A stretch of 64,000 nt of DNA from BPJU01 sp964425225 (GTDB lineage: Bacteria > Planctomycetota > Planctomycetia > Pirellulales > Pirellulaceae). Numbering within the stretch: the stretch's first letter is position 1; the number at the start of each line of letters is the position of its first letter. This document shows positions 38,501-47,690 of the stretch, piece after piece. Made by a program: the position numbers and the translations under genes. The notes under the pieces are model-generated. The model searched no databases and was not told the origin of the DNA. It saw nothing but the letters and a program-made list of their open reading frames with translations. The stretch covers positions 15,851 through 79,850 of the forward strand of contig CAYRMD010000012.1 of the NCBI GenBank assembly GCA_964425225.1, written 5' to 3'.

Positions 38501-39332
38501 CGGCCCGAGCATTGCCATCGGTTTAAACCCGATCGGTGATCCGACGCAGGATTTGGATTTGCAATTCCGTCAGGACAGCTTTGCCTCGGCTGTACCGCAA
38601 TTCGGTGGCTTCGACGCGGCAACCGCAGCAAACTTTGGATTCGCGATTCTCAGCGACATCGAGGTCTTCTTCTTGCTCCAAGCCGCCCAAGGGGATCGGC
38701 GAAGTAACGTGCTGCAAGCGCCGAAGGTTACCATGTTCAATGGTCAGATTGCTACTATCAACGATACGGCGAACAAGCCCTTCGTTACACAAATCATCCC
38801 GGTGGTTGCCGATTTTGCAGCTGCCCATATGCCGGTCATTACCGTGTTGGCCGAAGGCACTTCGCTTAGTGTTCAAGCGGTTGTTTCCCAAGACCGCCGA
38901 TTTGTCCGACTGACGTTGGTGCCCGTCTTCAGCGAAGTAGGTGAAGTCTCCACCTTTACCTTTACTGGTGAAGAGACAACTGATACGGGAACCAATGTGC
39001 TCGACCCAACGGGTGCCCTTACCGGCGAGCGTAACAACGTGCGCGTCACCAGGCAGGCTGCGACCGTCCAACTTCCGACGTTCTTGACTACGAGTGTGAG
39101 CACTACCGTTAATGTGCCGGATGGTGGTACCGTCTTGTTAGGCGGTATCAAGCGATTGGCTGAGGGGCGTAATGAAAATGCCGTCCCCATGCTCGGCAAG
39201 ATCCCGTATATCAATCGACTCTTTAAGAATGTCGGTATCGGTCGAGAAGCCCAAAGCTTGATGATGATGGTTACCCCAAGGATCATCATTCAAGAGGAAG
39301 AGGAGGCCAAACTAGGTCAAGTGGCCCCCTAA
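35580..39332 (+). CDS. secretin (GspD/PilQ family) with long TPR/coiled N-terminal part
   Basis: A 1250-residue outer-membrane secretin subunit. Residues 1-50 form a signal peptide. Residues 50-500 have TPR-like helical segments (ARLAMQAERFDEAEALIDQ, GLEALEKQQFAAALELFRQA) broken by Ala/Pro/Gln-rich linkers. About 505-590 is a coiled coil with many Glu/Arg/Gln. An STN/N0-like domain follows at about 683-760: ISVNLKNVPLSDALKTLCD. N1/N3-like segments (about 880-920, LVVSQTQDVHEQIADLLDQL) precede the secretin domain at about 930-1237, with VTIEVRFITLRDNFFERIG, VPDGGTVLLGGI and LGKIPYINRLFKNVG...LMMMVTPRII. Secretins multimerise to form the outer-membrane channel of type II secretion or type IV pili. 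TTG start, see the RBS entry. The long N-terminus is unusual. A terminator follows. Confidence 0.93.
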   Translation: MNGRTLWSGVLSGGKRACLAGWVVLASGWWWMGRPAPLSAQSAPQPTAGAVSSQQLLYQARLAMQAERFDEAEALIDQAERAAGAGQVAGGATGDTPEKARQTLAQLRQGGLPARSTPSSDAATAVAPALLLARRALARGDLAEALRQVQAARQQALPPGAPPDSPELVEQLIRQQQRFAAGPAGNEDPAGFQRAYAEFLLSQADQLILYNDLDTAAYVAQQAKNLPVTYRAYERSPDAVLQSIAQRRAAPNSNLPRRLPLPEGASASQDKQQARQLLAQAQLEMDRGNLDVAQRLAEQARSFNVTWDPAELQPWQVLLEIGNRQRRRGNPVLPAGGPVSDAAVPSRYAVQPGLYVPEQDASRVEPAAAQQDSPGASAAPAVATSQGMRLYQQGLEALEKQQFAAALELFRQAWRYQGELDAQTRQQLRDKLTLLQAVVAPPPAQPSSPLEEVATRQQIAQQQLFREINNEQRAAEQQRSSDPKGALNRMQTLRTRVANAEIDPAVKKQFLTFVDRQIQELEAYIEQNRVAIEQDERNRRIEADRLRDQQELIMVQDKLAELVEQFNTLMDQQRYSEAEVIARQARQIAPDEPVVANMIWKSRFAHRVLADAQNRDAKENGFVAALQSVDESAAPFDDRSPLVFGDPKRWDELTRRRLRMMERTNRRLTPDEQEIQKALSTRISVNLKNVPLSDALKTLCDIANIPVFLDPQGLAVEGITTDQPVTLEIPKEIPLRSALNLILQPLRLNYVIEDDVLKITSQGARNAKVYAETYNVADLVIPIPNFVPGHSLGLPEAIREAHLHLGQLGGAGSPVPLALSPEALSSAPGSGSVLAQTQAFGRLSQKGSRARPHRYAGDFRGVMGGVTEDDFQPLIDLITTTIAPDSWDVNGGNGAIQPFVANLSLVVSQTQDVHEQIADLLDQLRRLQDLQVTIEVRFITLRDNFFERIGIDFDFNIDDNSGLSTRTPLIPDDTGPSIAIGLNPIGDPTQDLDLQFRQDSFASAVPQFGGFDAATAANFGFAILSDIEVFFLLQAAQGDRRSNVLQAPKVTMFNGQIATINDTANKPFVTQIIPVVADFAAAHMPVITVLAEGTSLSVQAVVSQDRRFVRLTLVPVFSEVGEVSTFTFTGEETTDTGTNVLDPTGALTGERNNVRVTRQAATVQLPTFLTTSVSTTVNVPDGGTVLLGGIKRLAEGRNENAVPMLGKIPYINRLFKNVGIGREAQSLMMMVTPRIIIQEEEEAKLGQVAP

Positions 39333-39352
39333 TCGTAGCAAGCCGGATTAGA

Positions 39353-39383
39353 AGCGCCGCACGAAATCGTTGCGGCGCTTTTT
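39353..39383 (+). terminator. intrinsic terminator of the secretin gene
   Basis: AGCGCCGCA-CGA pairs with TCG-TTGCGGCGCT with a single bulge, followed by TTTTTG. It begins 21 bp after the secretin stop. Confidence 0.8.
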
Positions 39384-39978
39384 GTGTTTGAGCTCGATCC
39401 GTGTTTCCACCGCGCAGGCTCAGCCAAAACCGCTCCGATAGCCCATGTCGGACGTGGCTACTCGGCTGTCCATTAGTCGCCACCTTAACAACGCGGCTTC
39501 GAATCCGCTCGCCGAAGAAAAAGCGCAACACGTTCTGTCTGTGGATGCACCACAGGGTTTGGGGCGACCCGTAAACGGGTGTCCAGCGAAAAGGACGCGT
39601 CACGTGGCACACCAGCGGGAAATTCTGCTCGATCGGCGCTGGCTTTTAGTGGCTGGGATATTGGGTGCGTCAGCAGTCGCGCTCGGTGCTTTTGGGGCAC
39701 ATATGTTACAAGGTTTTTTTCTCGCAGCGGCTCCGGAGGTCCGAGCCCAACGGATCGAAAACTGGCACACGGCCGTCCTGTATCACATGTACCACTCCTT
39801 GGCCTTGGCAGTCGCGGCGACACTGGCACGCTCGAGTCGGTGGGCACAAGCCGCCTGCCTATGCTTTTTTTTCGGCACGCTGTTCTTCTGCGGTTTCCTT
39901 TACGCCTACGCACTGACTGGGAGCCGGCTTATAGTTTATCCGGTTCCGTTTGGAGGTATCGCTTTCATAGCCGGTTGG

Positions 39979-41304
<1,326 letters not shown>

Positions 41305-41358
41305 GCCGGTTCCTTACCTAACTAGGTTTAAGCAAGCTGCCCGTTATTTGCTGATACT

Positions 41359-42060
41359 TTAAACCGTCAGCGGTAGTGGTGCGCTGCAGAAAGCTTCGAA
41401 GGCTTCAACGATCGCTTCACGTGAGCTGTGGTCCCATCCAAAAACTCCCTGTAATCGCGTCCGGCGAATCACACCCTTTTCCAATCGCTCAGCAAACAAC
41501 TGCCACGAAACGGACACTCGGTCGTGCACTCGTGCTACTTTTACCGACACAAAGTCTCCGGGATAGACCGTCTCGATATACGTACCGTATTTTCCTCGAA
41601 GTACCAGTACCGGCAATGCTACGGATGGACCAAAGCGCGCCCGCGAGCCGTTAACATCGCGAAGTTCTCGATCGGCGTCCAGGTACTGAATCGTATCCCA
41701 AAGGCCATGTGTTCGAATCACCACGGAGGAATCGCTATCCAAAGAGTCAGTCTGCATCGATACGATTAGTTCCATTCCGTTCCAGCAGGATCCTATCTCC
41801 GAAACGGCGCGCCAATAGATCTGAGGCTTCAAGTGACGGTCAGGCATCAAAGGATAGTCCACCACCAGATCGTTGCCACGTATGTAGCACTCTTCGGGAT
41901 CCATACTGCCCAGATACGGAACCCGAAGTTGCCACCAGCGGCCCTCTAACCAATGTCCCTTCGCACATACGTGCCAACCCTGCACCGGTCGGTCCAACTG
42001 CGCTTGGAAAATGAGCGGCGGCCAAGTGCCGGTTGCCCGATATTGTTCCAGGTGCCACAT
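41359..42060 (-). CDS. uncharacterised 233-residue protein
   Basis: I do not recognise this protein. It is soluble, with no signal peptide, and rich in Trp, Val and charged residues in alternating strand-like patterns. Examples are WPPLIFQAQLDRPVQGWHV, WLEGRWWQLRVPYLG, ELIVSMQTDSLDSDSSVVIRTHGLW and FVSVKVARVHDRVSVSWQLF, suggesting a beta-sandwich. The C-terminal HSSREAIVEAFEAFC segment is helical. GGGGAG lies before the ATG. The next downstream gene on the strand is the uronate-isomerase-like gene, 55 bp away, so the two probably share a transcript and perhaps a sugar-related role. A strong terminator hairpin lies in its own leader (42118-42148), hinting at attenuation. Confidence 0.65.
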   Translation of the reverse strand: MWHLEQYRATGTWPPLIFQAQLDRPVQGWHVCAKGHWLEGRWWQLRVPYLGSMDPEECYIRGNDLVVDYPLMPDRHLKPQIYWRAVSEIGSCWNGMELIVSMQTDSLDSDSSVVIRTHGLWDTIQYLDADRELRDVNGSRARFGPSVALPVLVLRGKYGTYIETVYPGDFVSVKVARVHDRVSVSWQLFAERLEKGVIRRTRLQGVFGWDHSSREAIVEAFEAFCSAPLPLTV

Positions 42061-42846
42061 GAAACCCCGCTCTCCCCGCTCGACGGTGAATATTACCGGT
42101 AGTCCAGTTACAAAAAACCCCGCCGTCCGCGGCAGCGTAACGGCGGGGCCGGAACAGAGAAGAGGCCGTACTTATGCTCTATTATCCCACGCCACTCCCT
42201 AGACAAACAAATAAATCCTACCTCTTTTCGATATTACCACGAAAAACTACGCTGTCCAGCGCTCTACCAACCCAGACGGCAATCAGCCACCGGAAAACCC
42301 TCGGTTTTCCTTCCGAGAAAACATAAGTGTTATACCGCCTAACCGTAGGCAACTGGATTCCACTAATCGAGCGGAGAACGGCCGATGTTCTTCGTGGGAA
42401 CCATGGGCGTGCCACGATACTAGGACAAATATAACCCCCGGTGTGGAACAGGCGCCCACGGCAAGGTAACCAGCAGTACCGCTTTTAGCGATTGATTACC
42501 GACTTGCGTGGGCCAAGCCTGGCGGGGGTACCTAGAGGAAGCCTTTGGAAGAGGCAAACTGACGCGTAGAAATTCGGGTTTTAATACCGCGGACCACCAA
42601 CGGTCGACGGTGACGGCATTCCGAACAACTTGACAGTGCCTGCCTGAGAAGCGACAAATGCTACCGTCGAACGAACTTCTGCCACGACTCCGGCAGGGGC
42701 TATTATAAAACGTGTCATGCAGAGCCGCATTGCCGCCAGCTTGACTGCCCTAGGTAACTATGCGGGTCTAGCCCAGCTTGGTCCGTGGCGTGGCGCCCGA
42801 TGGATCACGTAGGGTTTTAATGCGTCGCAGTTCAAGGAATGAATTG
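42061..42846. other. divergent spacer with minus-strand terminator, no gene
   Basis: Gap between the 233-aa gene (minus) and the IMPase-like gene (plus). The minus-strand hairpin is noted separately. The stretch 42180-42430 read on the minus strand contains GTTGGTAGAGCGCTGG, recalling a tRNA D-arm but without the rest of a cloverleaf. I see no other structure. Confidence 0.5.
42118..42148 (-). terminator. intrinsic terminator in the leader of the 233-aa gene
   Basis: On the minus strand CCCCGCCGT pairs perfectly with ACGGCGGGG around a 13-nt loop, and TTTTTT follows directly. It lies 57 bp before the ATG at 42060, pointing toward the gene. No gene lies upstream on this strand for 600 bp, so it either ends a small RNA or acts as an attenuator of the 233-aa gene. 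Confidence 0.75.
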
Positions 42847-43665
42847 ATGCGAGATTTACGACAATTAGCGGAACGTGCCGAACAAGCGGCTCGGGCCGCC
42901 GGCCGAGTCCTCCGACGAATGCAGCATGCCGTGAAGGCTCGAGAAAAAGCCCCGAAAGACCTGGTGAGCGACGCAGATTGCGAAGCCCAGCGAGCAATCC
43001 GTCAGGTGCTAGAAACGTATTACCCGAAGCACGGGTTTTTAGGTGAGGAAGGTTCAGCTGGCTCATTGCCGACTTTGCCCCACGGTTACTATTGGGTAGT
43101 GGATCCGTTGGATGGCACCTCGAATTATGTCCATGGTGTTCCTTCGTACGCCGTGTCGATCGCGTTTTGGCATGAACGGGTTCCCTTGGTTGGAGTTGTG
43201 CTGGATCCGGTTTTAGACGAATGTTTCGTGGCGCGACGCGGGCAAGGAGCATGGCTCAACGGCCACCCGATTCGGCCGAGCGGGTGCCAAACATTGCGCG
43301 AAGCACTCGTGGCCGTCAGCTTGGCAGCTCAGGTCCCCCGCGGCTCGGTGGAAGTAGCACGTATGGTCGAAGCCATTCACGAAGCTCAAGCCGTTCGCCG
43401 CACCGGATCGGCGGCACTCAATATGTGCTATGTGGCGTGTGGACGGTTCGACGGATACTGGGCGACCAGTGTCAAGTTATGGGATGTGGCTGCCGGAATA
43501 CTGCTGGTCGAAGAGGCTGGCGGGTGTATTACCGATTTATCGGGTGGGCAATTTCGAGCCGAGTCGCCCGAAGTGCTCGTCTCCGCTTCGCCATCGTTGC
43601 ACGAAGCATTGCTACAGTTACTCCGGCGCGCCGAGGCGTCATGCCGAAACGACACAAACAGTTAA
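42847..43665 (+). CDS. inositol monophosphatase family protein
   Basis: A 272-residue Mg-dependent, Li-sensitive-type phosphatase of the IMPase superfamily. Metal-binding motifs are FLGEEGS (Glu67/Glu68), the signature WVVDPLDGTSNYVHG with Asp86 and Asp89, and KLWDVAAGILLVEEAGG with Asp213. The middle GVVLDPVLDECFVARRGQGAWLNG is a typical segment. Members dephosphorylate inositol phosphates, PAP, or NADP; sequence does not decide here. ATG 42847 has AAGGAATG upstream and removes an Arg-rich start from the longer frame at 42778. No partner gene is adjacent. Confidence 0.92.
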   Translation: MRDLRQLAERAEQAARAAGRVLRRMQHAVKAREKAPKDLVSDADCEAQRAIRQVLETYYPKHGFLGEEGSAGSLPTLPHGYYWVVDPLDGTSNYVHGVPSYAVSIAFWHERVPLVGVVLDPVLDECFVARRGQGAWLNGHPIRPSGCQTLREALVAVSLAAQVPRGSVEVARMVEAIHEAQAVRRTGSAALNMCYVACGRFDGYWATSVKLWDVAAGILLVEEAGGCITDLSGGQFRAESPEVLVSASPSLHEALLQLLRRAEASCRNDTNS

Positions 43666-44396
43666 TACGCATTCGTATTGACCTTAAACAAGTCTTAAAA
43701 CAACGTGTGGCGTGACAAGCCGCGGCATAGGTTCATGCCTTTTAGGCGTCGGTGTGTGCGTCTTGGTTGTAAGTGGAATTTTCGTGTACAAGGCTGGCCA
43801 TGGCGGCAGTTTGCCTGTTTTCCGCCGCAGGAAGGGGAAATGAGGTATCTATCTCAATGGTAGAGGAAATGGTTCGGTGATTGGCCGGGCCTGGCTTAGA
43901 TTTGCCTATTTCGGTCCGAGCCAATGTAAGCCGGTGCGGGTGCTTCTTGGCAAAGGCGTTCCGACAAGTGAGGGCTGTGTAAAGCTATCCCTCTTCAGGA
44001 GCGATAGGACAAACCCGGCTGATAGATAGCTGCGTTACAGCCAGGTCCTACCCACAAACGAGACGCACACACAATCTGACGTGTGGTCCGGTTCTGAAAT
44101 TTCGGACGGCTTTCCGAAATACTGCGAGCTACTGCGTTGGGCTATCAAAACTGAACTCGCCATCTTCTTAGGGAAAGTGAACCAGTGTCTAGGCCATGCG
44201 GTCTTAAAGGTTTATCTGAGACAAGGACGGGCGGCTCGGAAGGATCCTAGCGAATAGGCGGTAGCCAGCGGCCAGCTTACGGCGGACAGACGGGTGATGG
44301 CCGCAGGTTAAGACTTTCCTAACCGGCAATATCTTTCTAGACTGAAGGGTATGAGGTGATGTAATTGGGGCTTTTCTCGATAGGGCGTTCTCACCA
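43666..44396. other. spacer mostly occupied by MITE-like element E4
   Basis: No gene is supported. The stretch from 43754 to 44070 is the repeat element; the rest (44071-44396) shows no structure. Confidence 0.55.
43754..44070 (+). mobile_element. MITE-like element, copy E4, with terminal inverted repeats
   Basis: A 317-bp non-coding segment. Its left end GTGTGCGTCTTGGTTGTAAG and its right end, GTGTGCGTCTCGTTTGTGGG on the opposite strand, match over the first ten bases and at 15 of the first 20. The left 207 bp (43754-43960) align with 55427-55630; blocks such as GAGGTATCT, TTCGGT and CTTGGCAAAGGCGTT are intact in both. The last 71 nt are shared with 7717-7787 and 13882-13952. No transposase or target duplication is visible. 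Confidence 0.55.
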
Positions 44397-47300
44397 GTGT
44401 CGTGGCTTCGGCGAACGGGATTTTGGCTGATAACTGCGTTGGCTCAAGCTGGGGCGTTTACTTGCCTCTTGGCTCAGGCTCCGGGTGTCCCTCCGTCGAC
44501 GCCACTGGTCGAGCGAGTGATGCCCGACATTTATTATTTGAAGGATGCTTCGGGAAATCTGATTGCGGTTCCAGACCTTTCACTGGAGGATTATCAGCGC
44601 TGGCTCCAGCAACAGGCGCACGGACCGTTGCCACCGTACGCGTTGAATAGTGTAACGGTATTTGGCTGGGTGGAAGGCGACCGGTCGGAACTGGAAGTGC
44701 GGATAGAGTTGCGAGTTGACCGCAGTGTCGGGCAGGCCATGGCCGTACCGTTGCGCTTATTCCCTGCAACTCTGCTGGAGTATCGTTACGAGGGGTTGGG
44801 GCAGACTGTAGTGGCTTTTGATCGTACGGCTTCCAGTTATGTTTGGTATCTTCAAGCTTCACCCGGCACGCGCCACCAACTTTTGCTACGTTTAATGTCG
44901 CCGGTTACGAGCCAGACGCAGCGTCGGCGCTTGGAGCTAGCCTTACCTGATGCCCTGACGCACATAGAATTGCTGCTCGATCAGCCTCGAATTGAGTACG
45001 GTGTAACCAGCGACTCCTTTCTTACGAAGACGCCGCTTTCGGTTGGGCCGGGACACAGCAAAGTTGAAATGGATGGTTACGGGGGGACCGTGGCTCTGTG
45101 GTGGCGTGCGATGGCCGAAGGGCCCCAAGCCATTCAACCTTATTTGACTGCCGCCACTCAGGTAACCTTAGTTGTTCAAGATCCATTGCGGTACCGCCTT
45201 GACGTATTGTGTGACGTACGGGCGGAGCGCGGGCCGTGGGACGTATTCCACATCCAAATGCCAGTCGGCGGTCATCTCGTCGTCCAAGAAACGGTCGGTT
45301 ACCAGTTGCAGTGGGTTGAGGGCGCCGATGGAGCATCCGGACCCTTGGTACGAGTCGTACGAACTTCACAGCAGGATCGGCCGGTCCTAGTGAGTATCGC
45401 AGCGGAAGTGCGACGTAGCAGTGCTACCTTGCCGTGGAATGCCGCGGCCTTTGGCATACCGGAGGCTTATTATCAGCGTGTCGAGCTTGCGGTGCGTGTC
45501 GAGGGAGATTGGGCGGTACGTGCTGCCGAGACCCGCCAGGTGCGTCGTGTTTCTAGTTTGTTGCCAGAGGAGCGCCAACAAGGAATTGTCGCCAAGTACG
45601 TGTTTTATCCGAGCCGAACGGCCCCGCCTTTGCTCAATTTGCTGGTACAGCCGCAGCAGTCCGTTTTGTCAATCGAACCGCATTACTTGGTGAGGTTCGT
45701 GGGTAATCGCGCGTGGTTGGATTTGTTTCTCCGTTGCCGGGTCCACGGCGCGCCGGCACGGGGCTTCGAGTTGTGGACCGGCACTTGGAACGTCCGGAGC
45801 CTGTTACCTCAAGACTGGATCGAACCTCAAGCAGCACCGCCCCCAGCGGATCCGAGTGTGCTCACCGTATTTCTTGCCGCGGACCGTTTGCCGGGGCAAG
45901 GACACTTCGATCTGCATTTGATGGCTGAAACGGCTATTGATTTGTCGCGGTCCGAGGCATTGGTGCTGGCGTTGCCGACTCCGCGAAGCAGCCCGCTTTA
46001 TCAGGATCAGCTGTTGACGGTGCTACCTGGCGTGGTGGTAGTTCAGGGTGAGCCGGACATAGAGCTTATCCCGGTGCCCTCCCTAATGCCTCATTTGGTC
46101 AGCGTGTTGCCCTCGGCGGCTGATTGGCTATTGTCGCAATTTGCGGCTCTTCCTGAGGAAAATCGGTTTGTTTTCCAACGATTGGGCTTAGATGAGCCAT
46201 TGCGGGTCGCTTTTATGGTGCGCCCGCGTCCACAAGCAGTGCGCGTCGAAGTAAATGCCACTGTTACTCCGGAACCGGATGCCCTGCGGGTCGTGCAGCA
46301 GTGGAAGCTGCTTGTCGCGCATCAACCACTAGATACCGTTACATTTACCGTAACGGGCAGATCGGAAAAGCCGACCGACATCCAGTTTTGGGTGGACGAG
46401 CAACCGGTGAATCGCGCCGCGGTGGTTCCGGAAAATGGAGCGGATCGGTGGCAAGTGCCGCTGCCTGCTCCCTGGCTTGGTTCCCATACGGTTCGCACCA
46501 GTTATCGCGTCCTGAACCGTGACGTCGCCTCCGAAGCCAGGCGGACTATTCCGCTTCTGGTGATGGATCCAAAAATACCGGTTATTGACGCCGTAAGTGA
46601 GATCTCAGTACCGGAGCAAGGAGCTAGTTTCCCGTATGCCTTGGAAATTAACACGGAACAGCCGATCGGCGATACCACCGGTGGCCAGCGAGTGTGGCGC
46701 GTTTCGAGGCTACTTTCGGAATTGGTGTTGCATCGCTATGCGGCAGGTGCGTGGAAAAGATCGATCCACGTGGACCGCGCTTGGATTCAGACGGTGTTCA
46801 CCGGCCAGTACCGGCTCGACCGATGTGCGTTTCGAATACGCGGGCTGCACGGACCGGTTCACGTAAGCTTGCCGGAACAATTGCCCCTGCGGCGCGACGA
46901 TGTGACCGTGGCTCTCAACGGAAAGCTATGGTCGCGTTGGGCATGGAGTTCCCAGCGCACGATTCGCATCGATTGCGATGTTCCGACACCGGATGCGGTT
47001 TTGGAAATCTGGTACCTCATCGACTATTCGCCCGACGTTTGGGATATTTTTCGACTGCAATTGCCAACCATTGAGGACGCCAGCGCAATTTATACGGTGC
47101 GGTGGGAGCTAGCCGTACCAGGGCGGTACCACTTGATGCTTGATCCTCCAGGACTCATTGCCGAGTACAGTTGGCAGTGGCAAGGTGCGTGGTTCGCACG
47201 ACATAGTTCGTTAACCACCCGTCAGTTAGAGGATTGGGTAGGAGCAGTTCACGGTCCAGCCTTACCTGCTGGCATGAACCGGTATGTGTTTGCCTCGCTC

Positions 47301-47690
47301 GGCGTGCCCGGGCCGGTACGAGTTATGGTGGCCGGACGCGCCACATTGATAGTGACCACCTCATTGATCGTGCTGCTAATAGGTTGGTTGTATCAACGAT
47401 GGGTATTGCTTCGGCGCTGGATCTTTGTAGTAGTGGGCGTGGCGGTCATCGTGGTAGCCTTGGGACGTGTGGACTTGGGAGTGCTGGCGGGACAGGCGGC
47501 TTTGGTTGGCTTTGTAGCGCTACTGATCATACGAATGGTACAAGCGAGCTTCGTGCGGACTCGGCCACCGGTGCGTAGTGGGCGAGTGTCAAGCATCGTG
47601 ACTCTGGAACCCGCAGTTCCCGCTACTGCCGCCACCGTCTCGCTGACAGCAATGTCCCCCGATTCGCCATCTGGAGCGTTGCACCCATGA
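44397..47690 (+). CDS. giant exported membrane-anchored protein, planctomycete type
   Basis: A 1097-residue protein of unknown family. Residues 1-25 form a signal peptide (LITALAQAGAFTCLLAQ). The first domain starts PDIYYLKDASGNLIAVPDLSLEDYQRWL, then a long array of beta-strand-rich segments (for example LYQDQLLTVLPGVVVVQG and VRVEVNATVTPEPDALRVVQ). Residues about 982-1050 contain two or three membrane helices, so the C-terminus is anchored; the last 45 residues are polar. GTG 44397 is the start; the RBS is weak (AGGG 12 bases away). Its stop overlaps the start of the next gene by ATGA, so the two are translated as a pair. General layout resembles the 2339-aa neighbour: signal, YVP-type start, strand-rich body, terminal helices. 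Function unknown; an envelope or surface role is likely. Confidence 0.7.
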   Translation: MSWLRRTGFWLITALAQAGAFTCLLAQAPGVPPSTPLVERVMPDIYYLKDASGNLIAVPDLSLEDYQRWLQQQAHGPLPPYALNSVTVFGWVEGDRSELEVRIELRVDRSVGQAMAVPLRLFPATLLEYRYEGLGQTVVAFDRTASSYVWYLQASPGTRHQLLLRLMSPVTSQTQRRRLELALPDALTHIELLLDQPRIEYGVTSDSFLTKTPLSVGPGHSKVEMDGYGGTVALWWRAMAEGPQAIQPYLTAATQVTLVVQDPLRYRLDVLCDVRAERGPWDVFHIQMPVGGHLVVQETVGYQLQWVEGADGASGPLVRVVRTSQQDRPVLVSIAAEVRRSSATLPWNAAAFGIPEAYYQRVELAVRVEGDWAVRAAETRQVRRVSSLLPEERQQGIVAKYVFYPSRTAPPLLNLLVQPQQSVLSIEPHYLVRFVGNRAWLDLFLRCRVHGAPARGFELWTGTWNVRSLLPQDWIEPQAAPPPADPSVLTVFLAADRLPGQGHFDLHLMAETAIDLSRSEALVLALPTPRSSPLYQDQLLTVLPGVVVVQGEPDIELIPVPSLMPHLVSVLPSAADWLLSQFAALPEENRFVFQRLGLDEPLRVAFMVRPRPQAVRVEVNATVTPEPDALRVVQQWKLLVAHQPLDTVTFTVTGRSEKPTDIQFWVDEQPVNRAAVVPENGADRWQVPLPAPWLGSHTVRTSYRVLNRDVASEARRTIPLLVMDPKIPVIDAVSEISVPEQGASFPYALEINTEQPIGDTTGGQRVWRVSRLLSELVLHRYAAGAWKRSIHVDRAWIQTVFTGQYRLDRCAFRIRGLHGPVHVSLPEQLPLRRDDVTVALNGKLWSRWAWSSQRTIRIDCDVPTPDAVLEIWYLIDYSPDVWDIFRLQLPTIEDASAIYTVRWELAVPGRYHLMLDPPGLIAEYSWQWQGAWFARHSSLTTRQLEDWVGAVHGPALPAGMNRYVFASLGVPGPVRVMVAGRATLIVTTSLIVLLIGWLYQRWVLLRRWIFVVVGVAVIVVALGRVDLGVLAGQAALVGFVALLIIRMVQASFVRTRPPVRSGRVSSIVTLEPAVPATAATVSLTAMSPDSPSGALHP

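Noticed and set aside
42255..42290. tRNA-like D-arm on the minus strand
   Set aside because: No acceptor stem, anticodon arm or T-arm fits around it.
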